DNA from: Stenotrophomonas sp. BIGb0135 | Lineage (GTDB): Bacteria > Pseudomonadota > Gammaproteobacteria > Xanthomonadales > Xanthomonadaceae | Assembly: GCF_024810105.1 (NCBI RefSeq) | Contig: NZ_JANUDX010000003.1 | Span: forward strand, 372,001-436,000 | Direction of reading: 5' to 3' | DNA length: 64,000 nucleotides | Shown here: positions 37,001 to 44,435 of the stretch, one piece after another | Numbering within the stretch: position 1 is the first letter of the stretch | Layout: each line of letters opens with the position of its first letter | Made by a program: the position numbers and the translations under genes | The notes under the pieces: model-generated | Told to the model about the DNA's origin: nothing | The model's input: the letters and a program-made list of their open reading frames with translations, nothing else | Databases searched by the model: none

Positions 37001-38006
37001 GCAGCGCGCCGGCGACCTCGCCGAGCAGGCGCGGCACTTCCTGCAGCTGCTGGTGGTTCCAGTTGGTTTCGATGAACGCGACGAAATGCTCGCGCGCCGC
37101 GGCGAAGTTGGCGATCGCTTCATGCGCCAGTACTTCCACCGTGCGCCGGTTCTCGACCGCGCTCGGGTCGTCCTCGCCACTGCCGCCGGCGCCCAGGTGG
37201 GCGACCTGGTCGTCCAGCGAGGCGTCCACGTAGAGCAGCGCGCCGGCGATATCCAGCAGCAGGCCTTCATCGATCTGCTGCTGGCCGTCGACCACGCCAC
37301 GCAGCGCATCGCGCTGCTGCACGACCACGCCACGGGCCACGCCCAGGCCCATCATGCCCAGGGTGTCGGCGACCGCGCCCAGTTCATTGACCTGGGTCTG
37401 CAGCTGCACCGGCTCGCCGCCGGTGCGCAGGTGCAGGTCCAGCGCGTCCTTGATCCGCAGCAGTTCTTCCTTGACCGCATTGCCGACCGTGTCGAGCAGC
37501 TCGCGGTTGCGCCCGCTCAGGCTGCCGCGTGCATGGTCGAGCTCGGCCTCGGTGGCGCTGACGCTGTCCGGGGCGAAGGCGAACAGCACGCTTTCATTGA
37601 TCCCCGGTGCGGCGCGTGCCGAGCGGATGTCGTTGAGCAGCGGCAGCAGCACGATCGGGATGTCGCGATGACCGTTCTGCAGGCGCTCCAGATAGTCGGG
37701 CAGCAACACGCTGCCGCGCATCAGGGTGGCGCAGGCTTCGTCGCGGTCGGGCACCTGGCCGGCGCCGATCGCATTGGCCAGCTGCTCCATCTCCTCGGCC
37801 ACCATCGCCGGGGCGTACAGCTCCACCATGCGCAAGGTGCCCTGCACCTGGTGCAGGTACCCGGCGCAGAAGCGCATGCGGCTGCCGTCGGCAGGGTCTT
37901 CCACGTAGTACTCGACCTCGTTGCGCACCTGGCGCAGGGTCTCGTCCAGCTCCGGCTTGACCCAGCCCAGGGCAGCGTGGCTCATGGCATCGCGCAGCGT
38001 GCTCAT
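31005..38006 (-). CDS. chpA: ChpA/PilL hybrid CheA-type histidine kinase
   Basis: A 2333-residue chemosensory kinase of the Pil-Chp pathway. It phosphorylates PilG and PilH and so controls pilus extension and retraction. Order: a FimL-like N-terminal region (about 1-330), acidic low-complexity linkers (about 430-830 and 1080-1560), Hpt domains with 'HTLKGSGR' near 865, a degenerate 'HTMNGAF' near 1034 and 'HTLKGGAR' near 1600, P2/dimer region, ATPase with 'HMLRNSVAHGLE' near 1920 and 'AGRGVGMDVV', a CheW domain (about 2060-2180), and a C-terminal receiver with phospho-Asp in 'LLDIEMPRMDG' near 2255. A 59-residue segment is repeated in tandem (about 1131-1248). The ATG at 38006 follows GGGAG. 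P. aeruginosa ChpA is 2472 residues with more Hpt domains. Confidence 0.95.
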   Translation of the reverse strand: MSTLRDAMSHAALGWVKPELDETLRQVRNEVEYYVEDPADGSRMRFCAGYLHQVQGTLRMVELYAPAMVAEEMEQLANAIGAGQVPDRDEACATLMRGSVLLPDYLERLQNGHRDIPIVLLPLLNDIRSARAAPGINESVLFAFAPDSVSATEAELDHARGSLSGRNRELLDTVGNAVKEELLRIKDALDLHLRTGGEPVQLQTQVNELGAVADTLGMMGLGVARGVVVQQRDALRGVVDGQQQIDEGLLLDIAGALLYVDASLDDQVAHLGAGGSGEDDPSAVENRRTVEVLAHEAIANFAAAREHFVAFIETNWNHQQLQEVPRLLGEVAGALRMLDLATPADYLQGVRQYIAVELIGRQRVPSGRQLDTLADAMASLEYYLEALRERRPGREEILDITRTSLETLRYWPLPDAHAAAADASAEALPVAPEAIELAPWEAPSADLVDIAVTPAAPAPGSVPPSLPDITFDPLPAAADASSLVFAASTASAPESAQWTLSQAADRDEGAGAFGHFDPVIAEDSSATRWDALPPMHAALDALDAVHADTGAPADTAAEPLTEPTVAAAAFAGGFDPVAAEHDALEISDELIEFTFDAPLHNAGDVLSLQVDDAPTVRVMDASGDAMPALDVQRLPSFLQASEARETQASESQASESQASETQADRGDVLATQPDDAAASIGIEHADAWTVEPTEPADAIEIEHLEAVKAIADEPTDATESVDAFDAIEAAEATEQTDTTDTTAQAAAPIITHSSTGVHAAVIGKIELDDESARFLAELDAAAAQFSTESSVSPAAEPVAAEAATQDVAGSIEAGFEDDGENIDQDIREVFIEEFDEELVNLGNLLPVWRAAPDNMDRLRPIRRVFHTLKGSGRLVGARTLGEFSWKIEGMLNRVLDGTRPASPAVVAMVTQAYEVLPQLNAALRGEGRVSADLQAMQAIADRIAAGEETFHVPLQRATPVVAAPVDTVETVVEAPVVDAPVVEEASGTPANIDEVLREILEAEVDAHQATLQAWLRDASVAPLPVTDALLRAVHTMNGAFAMTDVPEITAVTGGAESFIKRSLAADATPDADGVQALSATAAAISATMDALQAESPRIPVQAALAARLHALADTLPEARWPALVADDDLALDEDDADTLAGEDAHADGQGSDALLDGSADAGLQQADIEADDLSVIELATVEAEDSLALDVRDAADTLAGEEAHADGQGSDALLDGSADAGLQQAEIEADDLSVIELAAVEAEDSIALDARDADAAVVGELTGSDDLSAYFDADLPANALPSVPFESEAPAEPARFEAIELASMDVEAIHLEPAHDDSGATPADAAAGLESIELTDAEDLSRFFDAAATPRADAPVAAEADAGAPVIEAETPPTARTPEATLSEAQADLDTPALDTSPLVAEPSFADVELDTDSEADTLDDALPPPPAFGDVVDEQQALDDGLTVVDALQTDDAGDNVLGLDAGDAAQDHRSEADAFVEDAGDTDLDAAVPAPFFELEDAPLATAAEGAALASLPAANDRADALAVAAADAADHQADADTDEAEADDDGADALDFSVLDQELVDIFVEEGKDLLDHCDGLISELRAAPNDREVIAGLQRDLHTLKGGARMAGINPIGDLGHGIESLLEAVAANRTDIDRSDVHLLERGFDRLHQMLTRTGQHRSVAMPEDLIAAFDRRTLGRVEPVVVVDDSEGAVDTAPVVVDRAVAAAPLSAPVPLESSTDEDSLARPQQEQVRVRADLLDRLVNHAGEVAIYRSRLEQQLGAFRGAMGELDRTNARLRDQLRRLDLETEAQIVARYQREQDQADHKFDPLELDRFSTLQQLSRALNESAADLSGLQGVLDDLSRQYDVLLQQQSRVSSELQDGLMRARMVPFDGLVPRLRRVVRQAGQDTGKQVHVILEGTHGELDRNVLDRMVAPLEHMLRNSVAHGLETPEQRRAAGKPEEGEIAIRLRREGSEIVLEVADDGAGLDREAIRRRAEQRGLVQADAVLGDAELDAMIFSPGFSTADQVSQLAGRGVGMDVVHNEVRQLGGSVDIHSVRGQGVTFTLRLPQTLAVTQAVFVQIGETTFAVPVASVSGIGRISRERFETANGGYHYGGEEFALHDLGTLIGQAQARAEGQAQVPLLLVRAGDLRVAVAIDQVLGNREIVVKPVGLQIASVPGIYGATITGDGRVVVILDVAPLVRRFIANPHKPIAETTQVSDREAPVVMVVDDSLTMRKVTGRILERHNFEVTVARDGIEALERLEERVPDLMLLDIEMPRMDGYELATAMRADPRYKDVPIVMITSRSGDKHRQRAFEIGVQRYLGKPYQELDLMRNVYDLLGIARVRD
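34261..34614 (-). repeat. In-frame 177-bp tandem repeat inside chpA
   Basis: Two direct copies, 34261-34437 and 34438-34614, are close to 90% identical and in frame, each coding for 59 residues with 'AHADGQGSDALLDGSADAGL' in both. It lies in the acidic linker between Hpt domains, so a change in copy number would keep the frame. Confidence 0.93.
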
Positions 38007-38100
38007 GCCGAAACTCCCGGCAGGTGGGCGCGCGTGTCGTGCTGTTGCGTCTGGCGATGCATCATCTGCTGATTCCTTCCCTCTCCGCCCTGCCCGCGGC

Positions 38101-40137
38101 TCACGCCGGCAGCTTGAAGTCGGCAACCGAGCGGCGCAGGTCGGCCGCCAGCTGTGCCAAATGACCGATCGACTCGGCGGTCTGTCCCGCGCCCTGCGAG
38201 GTCTGGCCGGTAATCTGACGGATCACGCCCATGGTGCGGGTGATGTCCGACGCGGCCGACGACTGCTGCTGGGCGGCGATCGAGATGTTCTTGATGAGGT
38301 TGTTGAGCGCGTTGGACACGCGCTCGATTTCGGTCAGTGCGGTACCGGCGTCCTCGGCCAGGCGCGCACCGGACACCACCTCGGCGGTGGTCTGCTCCAT
38401 CGAGCTGACCGCCTCGTTGGTATCGGCCTGAATGGCCTGGACCAGGCCTTCGATGCGTCGGGTGGCGCCGGAGGTACGTTCTGCCAGGCGCTGCACTTCG
38501 TCGGCCACCACGGCGAAACCGCGACCGGCCTCACCGGCCGAGGCCGCCTGCACCGCGGCGTTCAACGCCAGGATGTTGGTCTGCTCGGAAATGTCGTTGA
38601 TCAGTTCCACGATCGAGCCGATTTCCTGCGAGGACTCGCCCAGGCGCTTGATGCGCTTGGAGGTTTCCTGGATCTGGTCGCGGATCTGGTCCATGCCCTG
38701 GATGGTCTCGCGGACCACGCCGGCGCCCTCGGCCGCGATCACCACCGAGCGCTGTGCCACGTCGGCCGACTCGGCCGAGTTGCGCGACACCTGCTCGATG
38801 CTCGACGCGATTTCGCCGATGCGGTCCGACGCCGAGGTGATCTGGTTGGCCTGGTGGCCGGCCGCTTCGGCCAGCTGCATGGCCGTGGCCTGGGTTTCCT
38901 GGGTGGACAGCGCGACCTTGGCCGAGGTGTCGTTGATCGTGGTGACCAGGTGGCGCAGTTCGTCCACGGCGTAGTTGATGGCGTCGGCGATGGCGCCGGT
39001 CATGTCCTCGGTCACCGAGGCCTTGACCGTCAGGTCGCCTTCACCCAGCGAGCTGATTTCGTCCAGCAGCCGCATGATGGCCTGCTGGTTGCGGCTGTTG
39101 AACTCCACCTGGGTCTGGTAGCGCAGGTCCTGCTCGCGCGAGCGGCTGCGCACGGTGCTGCTGACGAAGCCGATGATGGCGATCAGCGACAGCGCGCCGG
39201 AGATCACGCCCAGCCAGAAGTTCGGGAACAGGCGGGTGTCGCGCACCGAACCGAACGAGGAGAAGGCTTCGAACAGCTTCTTGCTGTCGTCCAGCATCTT
39301 GGTCGAGCCACCGGTCAGCGCCGCCGCCGAGGACTGCGCGGAGAACAGCTGGCGCGAACTGGCCAGGATGGCGTCGGCGTCCTTTTTCATGGTGTCCCAC
39401 TGCTTCTGGGACTGCTCCAGCGCGGCCAGGGCACCGGCGTTGCGGACCGGGGCGATGCCCAGCTCCTCGTTGCCGTTGCGCAGCGCGTCCAGCACCTGGG
39501 TGAACACCACCGAGTCGCGTGCCAGCGCGTCGCCCGCGGCAGCGGCACTGCCGCCACCGGCGCGCATTTCGGTCACGCGGCGGGCCATCGAGCCCACCAC
39601 CACGACCTGCTGCAGCGCGTTGTACACCTGCGAGGCCGGCGCACCGCCGGCCGACATCGCGCGCACCACTTCATTGAGCTGTGCCTGCAGTGCCGGCACG
39701 CCGTTGACGAAGTTGTTGGCGTTGCCGGCCAGGGCCAGCACCGCCGGCTCGCTGGCCACCAGCTGGGCCGCGCTCTTGCCGAGCGGCTCCCAGGTCTGGC
39801 TGAGCTGGTTGAGCGGCCCGGACACGTTGGCTTCGGCGCCGTAGCGGCCCTGCAGGCTGCTCACCGTGCTCTCGATGCGGGTCTTGGTGTCCTTGAACGC
39901 GGTGAACGCCTGGGCGTTGCCCGAGACCGCCTCACGGCCCTGGTTGGCCAGCTGCTGTGACAGCACCTGCAGGTCGGCCGCGCCGGTACTGGCGCCGGCC
40001 AGGCGACTGCCCTGCCAGGTGGCCACGCCGGTATTGACGCCGAACACGATCATCGACAGGGCCAGCAGGCCCAGCCAGAAATTGGTTCCCACCGACCCGA
40101 GCTTGCCGGCCTTGGCGGATTCCGAAGCAGTACTCAT
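38101..40137 (-). CDS. pilJ: Methyl-accepting chemotaxis receptor PilJ
   Basis: A 678-residue receptor of the Pil-Chp system that senses pilus-related signals. The first membrane helix is '[19 protein letters not shown]' (residues 20-38). Two PilJ sensor modules follow in the periplasm, then a second helix '[20 protein letters not shown]' at about 305-325, a HAMP-like segment, and the MCP signalling hairpin with '[20 protein letters not shown]' near 540. The MCP tip is conserved. A GAGGTTGAACG ribosome site stands before ATG 40137. It follows pilI by 43 bp and precedes chpA by 94 bp, where P. aeruginosa has pilK. Confidence 0.96.
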   Translation of the reverse strand: MSTASESAKAGKLGSVGTNFWLGLLALSMIVFGVNTGVATWQGSRLAGASTGAADLQVLSQQLANQGREAVSGNAQAFTAFKDTKTRIESTVSSLQGRYGAEANVSGPLNQLSQTWEPLGKSAAQLVASEPAVLALAGNANNFVNGVPALQAQLNEVVRAMSAGGAPASQVYNALQQVVVVGSMARRVTEMRAGGGSAAAAGDALARDSVVFTQVLDALRNGNEELGIAPVRNAGALAALEQSQKQWDTMKKDADAILASSRQLFSAQSSAAALTGGSTKMLDDSKKLFEAFSSFGSVRDTRLFPNFWLGVISGALSLIAIIGFVSSTVRSRSREQDLRYQTQVEFNSRNQQAIMRLLDEISSLGEGDLTVKASVTEDMTGAIADAINYAVDELRHLVTTINDTSAKVALSTQETQATAMQLAEAAGHQANQITSASDRIGEIASSIEQVSRNSAESADVAQRSVVIAAEGAGVVRETIQGMDQIRDQIQETSKRIKRLGESSQEIGSIVELINDISEQTNILALNAAVQAASAGEAGRGFAVVADEVQRLAERTSGATRRIEGLVQAIQADTNEAVSSMEQTTAEVVSGARLAEDAGTALTEIERVSNALNNLIKNISIAAQQQSSAASDITRTMGVIRQITGQTSQGAGQTAESIGHLAQLAADLRRSVADFKLPA

Positions 40138-40180
40138 CGTTCAACCTCGATCTTCAATGCGGTGAGACAGACCACAGCGC

Positions 40181-40711
40181 TCAGGCTGCGGCCTGCCTGA
40201 ATTCGGGAGTACGCGACAACAGCGACAACGAGAACACGCCCCAGTCGTGGCCGTCGCCGTGGAAGGCGCGGTCGATGAAATGGGCGTAGCGGCCGCTGGC
40301 GATGTCGCCGGCGACGATGTCCTGCTCCAGCTCGAAGCTGCGCTGGCCGAACAGTTCATCGATGGTCAGGGCGACGTCGCCGCCGGCCTGGCGCATGATC
40401 AGCACGCGCTGGCCTTCCTGCTGCACCGTGCGCTCGCCTTCCAGGAAGTACTTCAGGTCGACCACCGGGAACAGGTTGCCGCGCAGGTTGCCCACGCCCA
40501 GCAGCCACGGCTGGGCGCCGGGGACCGGGGTGATCGGCGGCATCGGCACGATTTCCACCACCTCGCGGAAATCCGAGACCAGCCGACGCTTGCCCACGCG
40601 GTAGCCGACGCCACGCCACAGGTCCTGCGCGAACTGCCGCTCGGGCAGCTGCACCGCATGGGCCAGGCTGCGCCGTTCGTAGGCTTCGAGGATGTCGAAA
40701 GGAGAACGCAT
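40181..40711 (-). CDS. pilI: CheW-like adaptor PilI
   Basis: A 176-residue CheW-type coupling protein that links PilJ to ChpA. Seen are 'VGYRVGKRRLVSDFREVVEI', 'WLLGVGNLRGNLFPVVDLKY' and 'ILIMRQAGGDVALTIDELFG'-like CheW core elements, preceded by the PilI-specific 'MRSPFDILEAYERRSLAHA'. The start ATG at 40711 overlaps the last base of the pilH stop codon (TGATG), so translation is coupled. It is the third gene of the cluster. Confidence 0.93.
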   Translation of the reverse strand: MRSPFDILEAYERRSLAHAVQLPERQFAQDLWRGVGYRVGKRRLVSDFREVVEIVPMPPITPVPGAQPWLLGVGNLRGNLFPVVDLKYFLEGERTVQQEGQRVLIMRQAGGDVALTIDELFGQRSFELEQDIVAGDIASGRYAHFIDRAFHGDGHDWGVFSLSLLSRTPEFRQAAA

Positions 40712-41073
40712 CAGACCACCAGCTCGTTGATCCGCGCGATCAGTTCCTCCTCGCGCGGCGGTTTGACGATGTAGTCGGCGGCCCCCTGGCGCAGCCCCCA
40801 CGCCTTGTCGGTCTCCATCGCCTTGGTGCTGACGATGACCACCGGGATGTGCTTGATCGCCGCATCCCGGGCCATCGCGCGGGTGGCCTGGAAACCGCTC
40901 ATGCCCGGAAGCACGACGTCCATCAGGACCAGCTGCGGCGACTGCTCGCGGACAAGCACCAGCCCGTCCTCGGCGTTGTCCGCTTCGAGAACCTCATGCC
41001 CGGCCTTGGTCAACCACTGCGTGAACACCGCACGGTCGGTCGGTGAATCCTCGATCAGAACGATTCGAGCCAT
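40711..41073 (-). CDS. pilH: Response regulator PilH
   Basis: A 120-residue single-domain CheY-like receiver. The acidic pocket is E8/D9, the phosphorylation site is D52 in 'LVLMDVVLPGMSG', and Thr/Ser and Lys switch residues are in 'VVIVSTKAME' and 'DYIVKPP'. In P. aeruginosa PilH promotes pilus retraction or dampens PilG signalling. It lies 18 bp after pilG. Xylella has been reported to lack pilH in its Pil-Chp operon, so its presence here follows the Pseudomonas arrangement. Confidence 0.95.
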   Translation of the reverse strand: MARIVLIEDSPTDRAVFTQWLTKAGHEVLEADNAEDGLVLVREQSPQLVLMDVVLPGMSGFQATRAMARDAAIKHIPVVIVSTKAMETDKAWGLRQGAADYIVKPPREEELIARINELVV

Positions 41074-41091
41074 TGTGCCTTTCCCCCCTGG

Positions 41092-41493
41092 TCAGGCGTT
41101 TACGTATGTGCGGATGGCACCCAGCAGTTCTTCACGCGTGAAAGGCTTGGTCAGGTACTGCTCCGAGCCCACGATGCGCCCGCGCGCCTTGTCGAACAGG
41201 CCGTCCTTGGAGGACAGCATGATCACCGGGGTCGACTTGAACAGCTGGTTTCCCTTGATCAGCGCGCAGGTCTGATACCCGTCCAGACGCGGCATCATGA
41301 TGTCCACGAAGATGATCTGGGGCTGTTGGTCGGCAATCTTGGCCAACGCCTCGAAACCATCGGTCGCGGTCACCACCTCGCAGCCTTCGCGCTTGAGCAG
41401 TGTTTCCGCGGTCCTGCGAATGGTCTTCGAATCATCGATGACCATGACCCTGAGCCCTGCGAGTTCCCCACCCGCAGCCATGTTTTCAGTCAT
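41092..41493 (-). CDS. pilG: Response regulator PilG
   Basis: A 133-residue CheY-like receiver, first gene of the Pil-Chp cluster. The acidic pair is D20/D21, the phospho-acceptor is D64 in 'IIFVDIMMPRLDGYQTC', and the switch residues are in 'PVIMLSSKDG' and 'QYLTKPF'. PilG acts downstream of ChpA and promotes pilus extension and, in Pseudomonas, cAMP synthesis via FimV/CyaB. A promoter candidate lies 59-88 bp upstream, and the gene is divergent from gshB. Confidence 0.96.
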   Translation of the reverse strand: MTENMAAGGELAGLRVMVIDDSKTIRRTAETLLKREGCEVVTATDGFEALAKIADQQPQIIFVDIMMPRLDGYQTCALIKGNQLFKSTPVIMLSSKDGLFDKARGRIVGSEQYLTKPFTREELLGAIRTYVNA

Positions 41494-41551
41494 TACCTTT
41501 CCCCGAGCGCGCGACGCTTCTGCTTTGGTCCGGCGCCGCTGCGAAAGCGTA

Positions 41552-41581
41552 TCTATATCGCACTTCCGGCGCAGGCTTCAA
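41552..41581 (-). promoter_or_regulatory. Candidate promoter of the Pil-Chp cluster
   Basis: On the minus strand TTGAAG (41581-41576), 18 nt, TATAGA (41557-41552). It predicts a leader of about 50 nt before pilG and is the only AT-rich spot in the 250-bp gap to gshB. Confidence 0.45.
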
Positions 41582-41743
41582 GCGCCATCACTTCAGCCAA
41601 GCCGCAGCCGGGGCGGCGGCGGCGCCAACGGCCGGTTTTGCGCAAACCGGGGCGGTCGCCGGACACTGCGTTGCGCCGGTCCGGGGCAGGCAGGCGGGCG
41701 CGGTTGCGGCTACCATCATCGCCCTGCCTGCCAGGTTGCGACC

Positions 41744-42694
41744 ATGCCGTTGAACGTCATCGTGGTGATGGACCCCATCGCCCACATCAAGATTGCCAAG
41801 GACACCACCTTCGCCATGCTGCTGGAAGCCCAGCGCCGCGGCCACGCCCTTCACTACGTCAGCCCCGGCGGGCTGGCCCTGCGCGACGGCCAGGCGGTGG
41901 CCCGTACGGCGCCGCTGCAGGTCCGCGAGGACAAGGCCGACTGGTTCACCCTGGGCGAATTCAGCCAGACCGTGTTCGGCCCCGGCCAGGTCGTGCTGAT
42001 GCGCAAGGACCCGCCGGTGGATGCCGAATTCATCTACGACACCCACGTCCTCAGCGTGGCCCAGCAAGCCGGTGCCCTGGTGGTCAACGACCCCCAGGGG
42101 CTGCGCGATTTCAACGAGAAGCTGGCCGCCCTGCTGTTCCCGCAGTGCTGTCCGCCGACCCTGGTCAGCCGCCGCAACGCCGACCTGAAGGCCTTCGTGC
42201 TCGAACACGGCCAGGCCGTGCTCAAGCCGCTGGACGGCATGGGCGGGCGTTCGATCTTCCGCAGCGGCACCGGTGACCCCAACCTCAACGTGATCCTGGA
42301 AACCCTGACCGACGGCGAGCGCACGCTGGCCCTGGCGCAGAAGTTCATCCCGGACATCACCGCCGGCGACAAGCGCATCCTGCTGGTGGATGGCGAACCG
42401 GTGGACTACTGCCTGGCGCGGATCCCGCAGGGGGACGAATTCCGCGGCAACCTGGCCGCCGGTGGCCGCGGCGAAGGCCGCCCGCTGAGCGAGCGCGACC
42501 GCTGGATCGCCGCCCAGGTCGGGCCGGAGATGAAGCGCCGCGGCATGCGCTTCGTCGGCCTGGACGTGATCGGCGACTACCTGACCGAGGTCAACGTCAC
42601 CAGCCCCACCTGCGTGCGTGAGCTGGATGCGCAGTTCGGGCTGAACATCGCCGGCACCCTGTTCGACGCGATCGAGGCCGGCCTGCCGCGATGA
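41744..42694 (+). CDS. gshB: Glutathione synthetase
   Basis: A 316-residue ATP-grasp enzyme, the same length as E. coli GshB. It joins gamma-glutamylcysteine and glycine. Blocks seen are 'VVMDPIAHIKIAKDTTFAML' at the start, 'RKDPPVDAEFIYDTHVL', 'KPLDGMGGRSIFR', 'DGEPVDYCLARIP' and 'GLDVIGDYLTEVNVTSPT'. The ATG at 41744 begins the conserved part. The stop overlaps the next start by ATGA, giving a gshB-tonB operon, and the gene is divergent from pilG. This neighbourhood of gshB and pilG is shared with Pseudomonas. Confidence 0.97.
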   Translation: MPLNVIVVMDPIAHIKIAKDTTFAMLLEAQRRGHALHYVSPGGLALRDGQAVARTAPLQVREDKADWFTLGEFSQTVFGPGQVVLMRKDPPVDAEFIYDTHVLSVAQQAGALVVNDPQGLRDFNEKLAALLFPQCCPPTLVSRRNADLKAFVLEHGQAVLKPLDGMGGRSIFRSGTGDPNLNVILETLTDGERTLALAQKFIPDITAGDKRILLVDGEPVDYCLARIPQGDEFRGNLAAGGRGEGRPLSERDRWIAAQVGPEMKRRGMRFVGLDVIGDYLTEVNVTSPTCVRELDAQFGLNIAGTLFDAIEAGLPR

Positions 42695-43578
42695 ATGCGA
42701 CGGTCGAGCCGCTGCTGCCGCTGCGGGCGCGCGAGTCGCAGCGCCTGGGCGCGACCCTGGCGCTGTCGCTGCTGGTGCATGCGCTGTTGATCCTGGGGGT
42801 GGGCTTCGCGGTCAGCGACAAGGCCGCGCTGGTGCCGACCCTGGACGTGATCTTCAGCCAGACCCAGACCCCGCTGACGCCCCGGCAGGCCGATTTCCTG
42901 GCCCAGGCCAACCAGCAGGGCGGCGGCGACCACGACAAGGCGCAGCGCCCGCGCGACAACCAGGCCGGGATCGTGCCGCAGCCGCAGGCCGGGCTGTCGC
43001 CGGTGCCGCAGCAGCGCCAGGACGCGGCCAGCCCGCCCCCGCCGCAGGCGCGGGTGGTGGCCAGCCGCAACAGCACCGAGCAGGTGGCCACTGCGCAGCC
43101 GCAGCCGCTGCCGGAACACCCGCTGCCGGAGGCGCCATTGAATGCGCGCGAGCAGCGCGACGCGGAGATGGCCCGGCTTGCCGCCGAGGTCCACCTGCGC
43201 TCGGCGCAGTACGCCAAGCGGCCCAACCGCAAGTTCGTCTCGGCCAGTACCCGCGAGTACGCCTATGCCAACTACCTGCGCGCCTGGGTGGATCGCGCCG
43301 AGCGCGTGGGCAACCTCAACTATCCCGACGAGGCGCGCCAGCGCCGCCTGGGTGGTCAGGTGGTGATCACCGTCGGCGTGCGCCGCGACGGCAGCGTGGA
43401 AAGCGCGCGTATCCTGCGCAGCAGCGGCACGCCGCTGCTGGATGAGGCCGCGCTGCGCGTGGTGCGCCTGGCCCAGCCGTTCCCGCCCTTGCCCAAGACC
43501 GACGACGGCGTGGACATCCTGCAGGTCACCCGGACCTGGGCGTTCCTGCCCGGCGGCACGCTGCGCGACGACCGCTGA
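42691..43578 (+). CDS. TonB-family energy transducer
   Basis: A 295-residue TonB-like protein. One membrane helix lies near residues 22-42 ('LGATLALSLLVHALLILGVG'), where TonB proteins contact ExbB. A Gln/Pro-rich periplasmic spacer (about 60-145) and a C-terminal TonB domain follow ('NYPDEARQRRLGGQVVITVG', 'LRSSGTPLLDEAALRVVRLA'). ExbB and ExbD are not adjacent. It is coupled to gshB, as in Pseudomonas where the equivalent gene next to gshB is a TonB homologue linked to pilus function. That suggests a role near the type IV pilus system, not in iron uptake. The functional link is inference. Confidence 0.9.
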   Translation: MNATVEPLLPLRARESQRLGATLALSLLVHALLILGVGFAVSDKAALVPTLDVIFSQTQTPLTPRQADFLAQANQQGGGDHDKAQRPRDNQAGIVPQPQAGLSPVPQQRQDAASPPPPQARVVASRNSTEQVATAQPQPLPEHPLPEAPLNAREQRDAEMARLAAEVHLRSAQYAKRPNRKFVSASTREYAYANYLRAWVDRAERVGNLNYPDEARQRRLGGQVVITVGVRRDGSVESARILRSSGTPLLDEAALRVVRLAQPFPPLPKTDDGVDILQVTRTWAFLPGGTLRDDR

Positions 43579-43600
43579 CCAGCAGCACCGCCGGACGGCG

Positions 43601-43717
43601 CAGCCACGCAGAGCGTGGCGCTACCGCTGGCGACGCATCGCCCGTGCAGCCACGCATGGCGTGGCTCTACCGCTCGCGGCGCCATGCCCCGTGCAGCGAC
43701 GCCATGCGTGGCTGTGG
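43601..43717 (-). repeat. Cluster of three GTAG-type REP palindromes (SMAG-like)
   Basis: Three copies in the same orientation: 43601-43624, 43647-43670 and a decayed copy at 43694-43717. The first two begin GTAG on the minus strand and have stems of the form GCCACGC-N3-GCGTGGC. They are spaced 46-47 bp apart and fill the gap between the convergent tonB and tsaB genes. Confidence 0.8.
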
Positions 43718-43722
43718 CTTTC

Positions 43723-44430
43723 CTAGGACTGCTGCTTCGCCGCCCGCGCCGCCTGCTGCTCGACCAGGGTCAAGGCGACGTTGTCGCGCAGGTACGCCGG
43801 CTCCACCCGCTCCGGGGCCATGCCCTCGCCTCGCGCGAACGCCGGCACCGCCAACGCCAGCACATCCGACGCATGCGGCAATGCCTGTGCGTCCACCCCG
43901 TCGAGCTGAGCGGCCAGGCGATCGGCCAGCAGCCCGTCGGCCGCGCCGAAGCCGGTCCCCACGCCGAACCAGCGCGTGCCATCAGGCAACGTCACCGCCT
44001 CCGGTGCACACACGGTTTCCTCGCCCTGCAACCGCCACTGCCCGTCCACGCGGACCTGGCGGGCCACGTACACCTCGCCCATGCGCGCATCGATGCTGCT
44101 CAGCACGTGGTCGGCGTCGGCCGGGGCGCGCAACGCCAGCACCTGCAGCGTGGAGACCGCCACCAGCGGGCGGTCCAGGGCCAGCGCGATGCCCTGGGCG
44201 ATCGCGATCGCCAGGCGTACACCGGTGAACGCGCCGGGGCCACGACTGAGCGCGACCGCATCCAACTGCGAACGCGCCACGCCGGCCTCGGCCAGCAGCG
44301 CCTCGGCCCACGGCAGGCTCAACTCGGCATGCCGGCGCGGGGCGATCTCGAACCGCTCCAGCACCTGCCCATCCACGTGCAGGGCGACGGAACAGGCTTC
44401 GGTGGCGGTTTCAAAGGCGAGCAGTTTCAT
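43723..44430 (-). CDS. tsaB: tRNA threonylcarbamoyladenosine biosynthesis protein TsaB
   Basis: A 235-residue ASKHA-fold protein, close to E. coli TsaB (231). It is the scaffold partner of TsaD in the complex that makes t6A37 on ANN-decoding tRNAs. Features are 'MKLLAFETATEACSVALHVD', 'HAELSLPWAEALLAEAGV', and 'VALSRGPGAFTGVRLAIAIA', the typical 'GPGSFTGLR'-like loop with Ala for Ser. It begins 5 bp after the helicase gene, the same neighbour as in E. coli (yoaA-tsaB). Confidence 0.95.
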   Translation of the reverse strand: MKLLAFETATEACSVALHVDGQVLERFEIAPRRHAELSLPWAEALLAEAGVARSQLDAVALSRGPGAFTGVRLAIAIAQGIALALDRPLVAVSTLQVLALRAPADADHVLSSIDARMGEVYVARQVRVDGQWRLQGEETVCAPEAVTLPDGTRWFGVGTGFGAADGLLADRLAAQLDGVDAQALPHASDVLALAVPAFARGEGMAPERVEPAYLRDNVALTLVEQQAARAAKQQS

Positions 44431-44435
44431 GGCGG

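Noticed and set aside
31119..38072. A 2317-codon open frame antisense to chpA
   Set aside because: It mirrors the chpA coding bias, is full of Arg, His and Gln without domains, and has no start signals.
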